From Amyelois transitella (Eukaryota > Arthropoda > Insecta > Lepidoptera > Pyralidae): a stretch of DNA of 64,000 bases. This document shows, in pieces, positions 1 through 8,922 of the stretch. The stretch lies in the NCBI RefSeq assembly GCF_032362555.1, contig NC_083536.1, positions 2,108,001-2,172,000 on the forward strand. The letters run 5' to 3'. The notes beneath the pieces were generated by a model. That model saw only the letters and a program-made list of their open reading frames with translations, had not been told where the DNA came from and made no database searches. Numbering within the stretch: position 1 is the first letter of the stretch; each line of letters begins with the position of its first letter. Made by a program: the position numbers and the translations under genes.

Positions 1-242
1 GCTTTAATTAAGTACTTTCAAAATAACAAATCAAATTAACAAAATTTAAGTTAATGGAACAAAATAACGGAATAAAAGAAAAACAATATCGCTCACAAGA
101 CACGTCGAATACGATGTTCACCTCAGGACCGCCGCTGCTCGAATGAAAACGAACAACCGTCGCGCATCCCTTATATAGGAGCTGCCACTACCCCATAATT
201 TTAATAAACGTCTATGCTAATAATATAATATAAAGGTCACTA
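1..242. other. Non-coding left margin, possible minus-strand promoter
   Basis: No convincing reading frame. On the minus strand a TATA-like TATATAA lies at 171-177 and a GC-rich leader-like stretch follows it leftwards (about 100-165). The layout resembles the promoter and leader of an LTR or a cut-off element, but no second copy is present in the window, so this is only a suggestion. Confidence 0.25.
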
Positions 243-262
243 GTAATGAATACAGCCTTCAG

Positions 263-1260
263 CTACAATATGTCATTTAAAATTACACGAAAAGCATTAT
301 ACAATTGGTCTAATTTATCGGCAAATAAATCTAACTCATTGTGCCGGGCAAGTATGACCCCGATAGTGCGAAGCACGCGGTTGGTAGGTGCGTGGCGTCT
401 ATGCTCGGTGCGCGCCCTTGGCTGCTCTAATAATCGCGGGCGGCGACGTGGGGCTACCTGGCCCTCCGCATCAATGGGAATGTTTCGGGGCACCAGAATA
501 CGGACACACTTTAATATGTCCCGACTATCAATTTTGTTACGAATTATTGATAAATAATGCGCGAATTCACATATGGCCCTTCTAAATCTTAGCGATTCCA
601 TATTAACCATACCTAAAACAAATTATGAAGGGTATAGGTACGGATAGTAGCCATACTGTTTGTAGTACAACAAAATTTACGTTGATTTTTTTCTATCATA
701 ATAGCATATTTCTCCTCGTATGGATTCCAAACAACAGCACCATATTCATAGTGCCGTGTGGTTGCCGGCACCAATACAAAAAAGAATAGGACCACTCCAC
801 CTTTCCCAGGGATGTCGTAAAAAGCGACTAAGGGATAGGCTTGCAAACTTGGGATTCTTTTTCAGGCGATGGGCTAGCAACCGGTCACTATTTGAATCTC
901 AATTCTATCATTAAGCCAAATAGCTGAACGTGGCCATTCAGTCTTTTCAAGACTGTTGGCTCTGTCTACCCCGCAAGGGATATAGACGTATGTATGTATG
1001 TAGCACCATATTCAAGTTTACTGCGGACGTAAGCGTTGTACAATATTTTAGCTACCACTAAGTTACTGAATTGGGAAGCTGTCCTCATAACGAATTCCAA
1101 GGTTTTATGTGCGGTTCTGCATAGAGTAGTCATATGTGTATGGAAGTTTAATTTACAATCTAATACTAAGCCTAAATCTCTAATGTCATAAACTCTATCC
1201 AGAGGAGCGTCCGATAAATTATAATTAAAAATCATGGGCTGTGCTTTACGTGTAAAAGTT
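263..1260 (-). pseudogene. C-terminal half of L0 reverse transcriptase, split by a SINE
   Basis: Downstream part of the L0 protein. From 1260 leftwards it shows the post-palm region (RDLGLVLDCKLNFHTHM) and the thumb-like motif RSKLEYGA, which is interrupted. After the SINE it resumes at about 740 with EYGAVVWNPYEEKYA and runs on to a C-terminal segment ending at 263 (LDQLYNAFRVILNDIL). Junctions at about 1310 and 610 change frame. The duplicated bases at 736-748 and 1002-1014 show that the two halves were once continuous. No function remains. Confidence 0.75.
749..1001 (+). mobile_element. SINE copy 1 with (GTAT)n tail, inserted in L0
   Basis: A 253-bp short retroposon starting near TAGTGCCGTGTGGTTGCC and ending in GTATGTATGTA. 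It is flanked by a 13-bp direct repeat AGCACCATATTCA (736-748 and 1002-1014), the mark of target-primed insertion. A second, very similar copy lies at 57,651-57,917. It has no coding capacity. Its last ~45 bases resemble the end of the RTE LINEs in this window. Confidence 0.85.
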
Positions 1261-1315
1261 ATTATTTAACTCTTTAAGTTATTGAATGGAAGATGGTTAT
1301 CCTGACTCCATACTG

Positions 1316-2290
1316 CTACGGCGTTAATGTCACTCTGCAATGCAACCGCTTTAGGTCATCCACAAAAAGGAGGCACTTTGCGGCCAAAATAACTTCTGTT
1401 AAATCATTGATAAATATGACGAAGAGCAATGGGCCAAATGTACTACCCTGACTTACTCCCGATCTCGTAAAGTAAACTCCAGAATCATATCCTTGTAAAC
1501 GCACATATTGACAACGATTATTTAAGTAACTAGAAAAAAAGACAAGAAGCTCCTGCGAAAATCCAACAATCGCTAGTTTTTCCAACAGCTTCTCATTATC
1601 CACGATGTCAAAGGCTTTTTTATAATCGAAGTAAGCCACATCGACCTGCTTACCCATATCAAGTTGTGAACAGACATAGTCTACATGCGCTACCAAGTTA
1701 GTCGTGGTTGATTGAGCGCGGCGAAAACCATGTTGACTGTCGTGCAGTTTGTAGACGATTTGGCAACTGATGCGATTGCTAAGAATTGCCTCAAAGACCT
1801 TAGCAAATACGAATGGGACTGCAATGCGTCGGAAGGATGAAACATCCATTCCTCCCTCACCTTTAGGAATAGGAGTGACTCTCGATAATTTCCAGCTATC
1901 GGGATATTTAGATTGCGAAAGTGACAGATTGAAAAGATGCATAAGAGGCCCTCCCAGAACCGATATACAGTCTTCTACTAAAAATACAGGAATACCATCA
2001 TGTCCACCAGATGATCGTGGCTTAAGGCATCTTACCGCCCTTTCCAAATCGGTCTCATCAACTGTTACGATTGAGATAGAGGTGGCCTCATAACGACCAT
2101 ACGCAGCTCTGGCAGCGGTATCTGCATTTAGCATAGGTCTTTTAGCTTGAAATACAGATGCAAAGTATTTGGCAAAGGCGTCAGCCGCTGCTTGACTCGT
2201 CACTTCTGTATTTTCATACATATGTATATGCATATATATTCTTTCTGTCTTTTTTTTATCCTTTACATATTTCCAGAAATGCGCCTGGTC
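1316..2290 (-). pseudogene. L0 reverse transcriptase core
   Basis: About 320 codons with the ordered blocks of a non-LTR reverse transcriptase: KPRSSGGHDGIP, the WKLSRVTPIPKGEG block, SFRRIAVPFVFAKVFE, QHGFRRAQST, VAYFDYKKAFDIVD (first catalytic Asp), SGVSQGSTFGPLLF and the palm CLLFVDDLK. The palm reads FVDD, not the usual [YF]ADD. The frame breaks just after the palm, at about 1330, and continues in another frame. The closest type is CR1/Jockey; exact clade not resolved. Confidence 0.85.
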
Positions 2291-2308
2291 ATTAATTCAT
2301 CTTTATGG

Positions 2309-2334
2309 TATTGGTGCCGGGAACCACACGGCAC
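2309..2334 (-). repeat. Orphan SINE head fragment
   Basis: TATTGGTGCCGGGAACCACACGGCAC is the reverse complement of the first ~26 bases of the SINE seen at 57,656 and 752. No SINE body follows. It sits exactly where the L0 coding signal ends, so it may mark a deletion or an aborted insertion. Confidence 0.6.
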
Positions 2335-2489
2335 TAATTTATTACCACTATTTCATTATATGAACTAATTTATTATAAACTGTAGCACCACTCTTATGAA
2401 GTTCCTACACTCATCACTAGATGGCGCTGTACCAAGTTAGATCGCGCTATGGTTTGCCTCATGGCCGAATTCAAAACCTCCGAAGAGAT
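2335..2489. other. Spacer without recognised feature
   Basis: Short A+T-rich stretch between the SINE head and the GC-rich block. No frame, repeat or signal is supported. Confidence 0.5.
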
Positions 2490-2585
2490 TTAGCATTGTG
2501 AACGTGCGCCCTGTGCGCGCGGGAGTGCCACAGGAAAGCTACTTGTCCCCGGCCTGCTACGCCGCGTTTACCGACGACGCAGGTA
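2490..2585 (+). pseudogene. Small Jockey-type reverse transcriptase fragment
   Basis: About 30 codons read RPVRAGVPQESYLSPACYAA followed by FTDD. This matches the non-LTR reverse transcriptase block in which a GVPQG-type motif precedes an LSP..Y segment. Nothing else of the enzyme is next to it. It borders the GC-rich tandem region and has similar G+C, so both may come from one element. Fragment only. Confidence 0.5.
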
Positions 2586-2699
2586 TATGTTGGGTAAGGA
2601 CAAGGTCTATACCAATAAGTACCCGCGTAGCGCGCGGCCATGATGGCGTCGGAACGCGGCTCGGAGACTGCTGCCGCTGCCGCCGCCGCCGCCGCCGCA

Positions 2700-2995
2700 A
2701 TGAAGCCTCCGCCGGCCGGGAAGTCCGCCATCCCGAGATGGCAATCTCGGGTCCCGCGCCCGCCCGTCTGCCCGCCCAGGTGCCCGCCCACGCAGCCGCC
2801 CGCCTGCCCAGACGCCCGCCCAAGTAGCCGCCCGCCCGCCCACGCAGCCGCCTGCCCGCCCAACTAGGCACCCGCCCACGCAGCCGCCCGCCTGCCCAAC
2901 CAAACGCCTGCCCACGCAGCTGCCCGCCCAAGCGCCCGCCCAGGCACCCGCCCAACGCGCGCCGCCTTCGCTAACCGCATCCGCGGTATCATTTG
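2700..2995. repeat. GC-rich degenerate tandem repeat
   Basis: About 300 bp built from variants of CGCCCGCCTGCCCAC, with units of roughly 8-20 bp, in an otherwise A+T-rich window. It is open in several frames on both strands (Pro/Ala-rich on plus, Gly/Trp/Ala-rich on minus). That is expected from the repeat itself and is not evidence of a gene. Confidence 0.8.
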
Positions 2996-3009
2996 CCCGG
3001 CTAGCGGCT

Positions 3010-3226
3010 GAAGAACGCCGCCGCCGCCGTGAGCTCTGCCCCCGTGGCAGAAGAAGAAGCAGCAGCAGTTGTGCCTCCCCCGGCACCGCAACCTACTCCC
3101 GCGGCTGCACCGATTCCACCGGAGCAGTTCTACGCGCTGGTGCAGTCGGTGCAGCAGATTCAGGCACTGCTGGCCACCCTCGTCCCCGCGGCCCCCCTCA
3201 GAGGCGTACCCACCAATAACCTCTAA
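3010..3226 (+). pseudogene. Possible C-terminus of a retroelement ORF1/gag
   Basis: A GC-rich frame ends with PIPPEQFYALVQSVQQIQAL and then LLATLVPAAP before a stop at 3224-3226. A Pro/Ala-rich stretch followed by a short amphipathic helix before the stop is common at the end of retroelement structural proteins. I cannot name the family. It could also be a chance frame in GC-rich DNA next to the tandem repeat. Confidence 0.3.
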
Positions 3227-3469
3227 TTATGGATGGTACGTGTAATGATTGAATGAAACACCTCGAGTGCAAGACAACAACTGATTTATTCAAATACCCA
3301 CTTCACCATAATTAATAACTACACAACATTTTCCCTTAAAATATTTACTACAATATTTTTCCTTTACAAAAAATAGAAAATGAAACAACATAACTTTAAC
3401 TTCTTATTATTTTCACCTGCCCATACAGATATTACTTACACCTAGATATTTAGTTCAAATTTATAAAGT
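3227..3469. other. A+T-rich spacer
   Basis: No coding frame or structured repeat that I can support. Composition changes abruptly from GC-rich to A+T-rich at about 3230. Confidence 0.5.
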
Positions 3470-5060
3470 ACTAGCTTTTGCCCGCGGCTTCGCCCGCGCA
3501 AATGTATTTTAGATTATAAGAATATGCCATAAAATTTCACCCATTTTTTAATCCCGTATCGTGCGGGACTGTTTTAAATTAATATTTGATTTAAATTCAT
3601 AATGGCTTCTCCCGTCTTGTCCCGTCTCTTCTCGTTCTGTTCCGTCCCGTCCCAACCTGTTGTGTCTCGTCCTGCCCCGTCCAGTCCTATCCTGTCCCAT
3701 CCCATCCTATTTAGTGCCATCCTGTTTTCCGCAACTGATACGTATTTTTTACTAACCAATATTTAAGACTTCTCGCACTTCGACACCCATCAAAAAACGA
3801 AGTTTCATACAAACTTCCAACCCTCATTTTTCACCCTTGAGATGCAGTTTTCAAAATCCAATGTTTTAAAGATTATTTCATACTAACCAAAATTTAATTC
3901 TAAAATTTCATGTGCCCAACGTTAAAATTGTCGAAATTCCGCAATAGGAATGCAATTTTTTAAATCTTATTACTGTATTCGAATTTTTTAATAAACAAAT
4001 CTTACATTTCATGTGTCCAACATTAAAAATGACAAAGTTTCATACAAACTTACTACCCCTATAGGAATGCAATTTTCAAAATCCAATAAATGAATCAATA
4101 TTTTAATCTAACCGTGAATTTAAATCAAATTAATAATTCAAAAAAAAATCTACTAAACCAAATATTATAGAACTTAACCTACTTATAAACCTATAATACT
4201 ACAGAATTGCAGATCTAAACCCTAAACATGAATACCTCTAATCCTATAAATAAGTACTATATAAATACAGACCTAAACAAATAAAAATAAACAAATTCAA
4301 ATTAATATTTAATTAAACCAACCAAAAAAACAACTCAAAATCAACCAATGAACATATTTCAATTTTCAATACAAATGAACAAAACACAACGAAACGTCTT
4401 CAAGCATGAATACGAAACGACTAACAACTTATTAGCTAAGGTTGAAAATGCTTTCAAAATCATAGAAATCTTATTGATTGTCGAACGACAAACGATAGCG
4501 ACTTTTACATTACATGGTGGCGCCATCTATTGCTACATTATCAAACAAATTGTTCATTGAAGGAATAAATTTTCTAATCTTTTGCACATCAAAAATTAAC
4601 ACTTATTAGTGTTCCGTCGTACCTTAAGGGTAAAAATGGGACCCTATTACTCGACTTCGGTGTCCGTCTGTCTGTCAGTTCGTCTGTCCGCTCACCCATC
4701 CTCCTGTCACCAGGCGTGTCTCATGATCCGTATTAGCTAGACAGGTGACATTTTCACAGATTATAAATTTCTGTTGACGTTAAAATAAAAATACTGAAAC
4801 TGTATACATACCAAATTTCATCAAAATCGGTTCAGCGGTTCAGGCGTGAAAGCGGAACGATGATTTTCATACAAACTTTCACCCCCCCATTTGAGTATTT
4901 TGGGGGTCGATTTTTGAAAAAAAAAAACGTAGCCTATGTTTGAACGCGGGTTTTAAACTATATACATACCAAATTTCATCAAAATCGGTTCAGTGGTTCG
5001 GCCGTGAAAGAGGAACAGACAGACAGACAGACTTTCGCATTTATAATATTAGTACGGATT
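3470..5060 (+). mobile_element. Composite retroposon with TTTATAATATTAGTA tail
   Basis: The left edge reads ACTAGCTTTTGCCCGCGGCT and the right edge reads CAGACAGACAG then TTTCGCATTTATAATATTAG. I know this head and tail from abundant insect retroposons. Inside, the segment ATACATACCAAATTTCATCA occurs twice (4804 and 4963). A second repeat type beginning GTTCCGTCGTACC (about 4612) is embedded and is related to the one at 30.6 kb. There is no protein-coding capacity, and the class is not certain. Confidence 0.55.
3600..3740. repeat. Degenerate CCCGTCCTGT minisatellite
   Basis: Around a dozen imperfect ~10-bp units such as CCCGTCTTGT, CCCGTCCCAA and CCTGTCCCAT. Purine/pyrimidine bias is strong. 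It lies inside the composite retroposon. Confidence 0.6.
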
Positions 5061-5090
5061 TCCATGTGATAAAAAAATGTAATTACAAGC

Positions 5091-6302
5091 CTATTGGGGC
5101 ACAAGTCCCTCTGTCGCCTGTATAGCCCTAGCACGACGGCGTGTAAACGGTGGTGAAATAGGTCTATTGGTTTCATATTGAGGTTTTTTACTTTGTTTAG
5201 GAATGGGTTCCTCCGATAGACTTATTTCCTCACTCGCTTCCATATATTTTTTCTAAAAACAGAGTCAGACTCTGGTGCATTATTCATTTGATCGGAGTCT
5301 CCTAACTGACATTTAATCAGATGCCTGCGATTTCACCTATAGCGATTACCTAATCTATTTTGTATAATATATGATCGAGGCGTGTTTGCTACGCCCACCA
5401 CTGTGCCCCTGCTTCTTTGTTTTCCTTCAATACAAATGACATCATCATCCTTCTCAAGATCAGGTAAATTTTTACAATTTTGATTATAATAATAGCTTGA
5501 CATAGATTGCTTTTCCAATAGCTTACAATGTTCAGATACTTCCACTGGTTTAGGAACTAACAATTTAGAATTAACTGGTAATTTACATCGCAACCTACGA
5601 CTCATCAGGAGTTGTGCTGGAGAGCTTACACCATCCCTAGGTGTGTTTCTATAATTAAGCAAAGCCAAGTAAAAATCTCCACCGCTTTTAACAGATTTTA
5701 TAAGTAGTTTCTTAATTGTTTGGACAGCACGTTCACTTTTGCCGTTCGCCTGTGGATAATGTGGCGATGACGTCACGTGTGTGAATCCCCATTCATCCGA
5801 AAATTTTGAAATCGCGGCTACTGTATTGTGTTCCGTTATCACTAATCAATGTTTCCGGTATACCATGGCGCGAGAATACTTCTTTCATACTTTGTATCAC
5901 GGCGGTTGAAGTAAGGTTATTTAATTTGATTACTTCAATAAAATTTGAATAGTAATCGACAATAATTAAAAAGTACTTTTTCTGAAATTCAAAAATATCC
6001 GATCCCACCTTATTCCATGGTAGCTCGGGGATATCTATTGATATTAAAGGCTCCCTGGCGGGCGCGTTTAAACTCTCTTGGCGCACACGACATTGTTTAA
6101 CATAGTTTTCTATGTCGCTCGACATATTCGGCCAGAACATCACTTGTCTTGCGCGACGCTTGCACCGATCTATGCCCAAGTGTCCTTCATGTACAATATT
6201 TAGCATAATTCTTCTTAAGCTTTTAGGTATAAGAACTAAGTTATCCTTAAATATTACATCATCTACTTCAAATAATTCATCCTTCATTGACCAGAACTCT
6301 CT
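5091..6302 (-). pseudogene. Ty3/Gypsy integrase fragment (gypsy1)
   Basis: The integrase of an LTR element inserts element cDNA into DNA. From 6302 leftwards: the HHCC zinc finger (HEGHLGIDRCKRR, with the last pair reading CRVR so one Cys is lost), a first Asp in KVGSDIF, a second Asp in ISDNGTQYSS, then a frame change near 5800-5830, then the Glu in ANGKSERAVQ. The C-terminal tail has a TGA near 5325 and another frame slip near 5245 before the final stop at 5091. Gag, protease, RT and LTRs are absent. The right edge is cut by the tail of L1. Confidence 0.85.
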
Positions 6303-6743
6303 TATATTATTTTATTTATTTATTTATTAGGCAACACAACAGACACTAACTAATAAGATACAAGGTTTCTTAATAACTAAAATTGTTCCAACTTAGCATC
6401 CTAAACGCGTATGCGCAGTTGCTTAAGCTTAATAACTAATATAAAACTTGTTATGAGCAAGCAGTTACAATAATAAAGTACTAAAATTACAAATACATAC
6501 AATACAGTTAACCACAAACAATTACAAAAACAATGCCAGACTATGTACTAGATGTGGTGCAGAGAATCTTGAATGTATCAGTTTTAAATTTACGTAATCT
6601 GCAATTAAATATATCAATGTCCACATTGCAGGATATCTCATTATATTTCCAGCACATCCTAGCCAATGGGTTCGAGAACTACGTATTATTTTTATAAACG
6701 GGCAGTACAAAGATAGGCAGGGTGCGACGGGGATTATATCTTA
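6303..6743 (-). mobile_element. LINE L1, 3' end with (TAAA)n tail
   Basis: The last C-terminal codons of a LINE ORF2 (FSNPLARMCWKYNEI, then VDIFNCRLRKF), a 3' UTR and a (TAAA)n tail read on the minus strand at 6308-6331. The upstream part of the same LINE lies at 11,043-11,424 and 23,553-24,858, displaced by two later insertions. Several stops in this part show it is not coding now. Confidence 0.75.
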
Positions 6744-6754
6744 TACTAATATTC
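6744..6754. repeat. Target-site duplication of RTE1 (left copy)
   Basis: TACTAATATTC here and at 11,032-11,042, directly after the (GTAT)n tail. An 11-bp perfect match on both sides of an RTE LINE is the expected insertion footprint and fixes the element's ends. Confidence 0.85.
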
Positions 6755-6793
6755 TTATACTGCCAATCTAAGGTCTGCCGCGCCGATGGATGC

Positions 6794-7947
6794 ATGGCTA
6801 GGGGCGAGCCTAGTCTCGAGCGTGCCACTTCCGCCATGGGGTTGGGCGACCCCCAGGTAATGGCTAGCCTTACCTGGCATGCGGGGCTCTGCTGGGGCGG
6901 ACAAAATTTTTCCCTTGCGTCTCGTGGGAATCGCATGATGAACCGTAAAAAGCATCTAAATGGCGGCGATGGTGTCCGCACCCCATCACGTCTCGTTCCC
7001 GGCGGAAGCGGTATGCGGTCTGCTGAAAGCCGCTTTGCGACGATGAATGTAAGAGGAGGAATGAAGGATAAGATTGAGAAAGTATGCCAGATGATGGATG
7101 AAAGACGTTTGGATGTGTTGTGCGTGAATGAAACGAAGCGGAAAGGATGCGACGCGACGCAGCACGGCCCTTACACGGCGTATTGGTCTGGAATTTCCAG
7201 TACCAGCCGAGGCTGTCAAAGGGTCGGTCTAATTCTTTCTGCACGAATGGCTGAGTGTTTGAATGAGTATGAGTGTGTCAGCCCTCGTCTTCTATGGATC
7301 AGGCTGAAAGTTGGAATCACTCGGATCTTCGTTCTAGGTGTTTATGCACCGTGGGATGTGGGTTCGAGGGGTACAACATCAGCAAAAAGCGAAAACGAGG
7401 AGTTCTGGAATAGTGTAATAGGAGTATTGAAAAAGCCAAATGAGAAGATTATTATGCTAGGTGATTTTAATGGATGGGTGGGTGTAAAGCGTGATGGATA
7501 TGAAAAGGTGCTTGGTGCGTTTGGTGACGAAAAGGTGAATGATAATGGAAGAAGTGTATTAGAAATTTGTCTAGAGTGGGATCTTTTTGTGTCGAACTCA
7601 ATGTTTCAACATAAAGAGATCCACACCTACACAAGAGTGGAAGGTATTTTAAAAAGTATGATAGACTTTGTGATTGTAGATGAAAGATTGAAGAACAAAG
7701 TGCTGGATACCCGTTCATATCGCGGTGCTGGCATTGACTCGGACCATTTACTGGTGATATCCCGGATAAGGGGTATCTTCAATCGCTGGCGGCACAGGGT
7801 AAGGGAGCAAACCAGCGCTTTGGAAAGAGTAAAAGTAGAAAATTTGCAAGATATGGATGTAGGTAAGAAGTATATTAATAGACTGAAGGCTGATTTTGAA
7901 GATTTAGATGAGAGGAGCAATATTGAAGATGGATGGAAGGAATTTAA
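6794..7947 (+). CDS. RTE1 endonuclease half (interrupted)
   Basis: N-terminal part of the RTE polyprotein, which nicks target DNA to prime reverse transcription. The apurinic-type endonuclease begins near RFATMNVRGGMKDKIEKVCQ. It shows VLCVNETKRKG (metal-binding Glu), VGLILSARM, VLGVYAPW, IIMLGDFNGWVG (Asp/Asn) and GIDSDHLLVIS (final Asp-His), in the family order. The frame is open from 6722, but 6722-6754 belongs to the flanking LINE, so the first usable in-frame ATG is 6794; a start at the ATG before NVRGG is also possible. The reading stops at the TTAA where the transposon entered. Removing that insertion with one TTAA makes the frame continuous with 8927. Confidence 0.88.
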
Positions 7948-8922
7948 CCCTAGAGTGGGCGCGCTATGAGCATTTTGCCGCCCTCGCCAAGAAAACGTAA
8001 ATAATTTCAATAACAATTGCCCGTTAGGCTTGCGCTTTTTAGTAGCTGCCCCAACTTTCTTTTACAACGCTCACCAAAAGGCAGGATACCATCAGTGCGC
8101 GGGGGACCGCTTGACGAGAAGATTGTTACCATCAGGTGTCGCCAAGCGGCAAATTGCTCACCGCGCGCCCACTTAGGTTAGTAAAAATTTTGTCATTATT
8201 ATATGCGAAGTTGAAATGTGGATTATAAATTTTGGTTATTATTAATATATTTTGGTTAATTATTATGAAAACTAAAAAAAAGAATATCAACATGGATAAA
8301 AGTAACAAAATGGAAGCTTGACTAGAGGAAATATCTGATTTTGAAGATGCCAGTTTACAGTTAATAGAGGAGCATGTGTCGGAAAGTCATCGATCTAGTA
8401 ATCATAGTGAGCATAATACAGCCACAGAACAATCTGCAGATGATGATTCTAACAAAAAAGAACCTTCTTCAGTTCAAAGATCAAAGAAGGAAGGCAAATT
8501 CCTAAGAAAAATAGGCGCACGAAAAAAGGTTGTTCAAGATGCCCTAAGTTACTGTGCAATGAACATTGCACATACCTTTGTGAAGATTGTTTAAATAACA
8601 CATATTCTGTAGATTTAGAAAACATATAGAAATTTCTTTTTTTTTTCATTTTTTTCATTATATTATAGAGGTTTATAAAGGATAAGTAAAAAAAGTCAAT
8701 TAAAATATTACGTTTCCAAAGATCTTTAGTAAACCAAAGTTTCTAAAATAGAATTTAATAAATATCTTGATTTATCGCTACTTATTTGTGTTTTAATTTA
8801 ATCCTGAGAAAATAAAGTAATTCAATTGAAGTATCCTATTTAAAATCATCGAAGAAAAAAGGCGGCAAAATGCTCCCCACGCGCCCACTCACGTTCCTCA
8901 GAAAGACGCGCCCACTGTAGGG
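7948..8922 (+). mobile_element. piggyBac-type non-autonomous transposon
   Basis: A 975-bp element flanked by TTAA (7944-7947 and 8923-8926). Terminal inverted repeats are 16 bp with one mismatch (CCCTAGAGTGGGCGCG at 7948-7963; CGCGCCCACTGTAGGG at 8907-8922). A second 15-bp inverted repeat, GAGCATTTTGCCGCC, lies inside at 7968-7982 and 8861-8875, with spacers of 4 bp left and 31 bp right. Starting with CCC, the TTAA target and the unequal internal repeats are hallmarks of piggyBac. It holds only the two ends of a transposase gene, so it must have moved with an outside enzyme. Confidence 0.92.
8292..8629 (+). pseudogene. piggyBac transposase remnant: N-terminus joined to Cys-rich end
   Basis: From ATG 8292 the frame gives a short acidic N-terminus (after a TGA at codon 10: LEEISDFEDASLQLIEE, HNTATEQSADDD), as in piggyBac transposases. 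After a frame change near 8505 it gives the C-terminal cysteine-rich zinc domain (CSRCPKLLCNEHCTYLCEDC) up to a stop at 8627-8629. The whole catalytic DDD core of several hundred residues is missing. The DNA-binding end without the catalytic core is a typical internal deletion product. Confidence 0.8.

Larger units (their letters stand above)
243..2300 (-). mobile_element. Decayed CR1/Jockey-like LINE (L0), 3' part
   Basis: A minus-strand non-LTR retrotransposon truncated at its 5' side. Fragments of one reverse transcriptase protein run leftwards from about 2290 to 263 in changing frames, with a SINE inserted at 749-1001. No endonuclease or ORF1 is left. Right of 2300 the reading is lost where a fragment of SINE head begins. 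It is clearly a relic. Confidence 0.8.

Noticed and set aside
2471..3091. Long open frames on both strands in the GC-rich block
   Set aside because: They follow from the stop-poor CGCCCGCC repeat; products are low-complexity and open in several frames at once.
4348..4560. 70-codon open frame in A+T-rich DNA
   Set aside because: No domain, no context and inside a composite retroposon; the length is unremarkable.
6722..6793. Start of the RTE1 protein at ATG 6722
   Set aside because: 6722-6754 is flanking L1 sequence before the target duplication; the first in-element ATG in frame is 6794.
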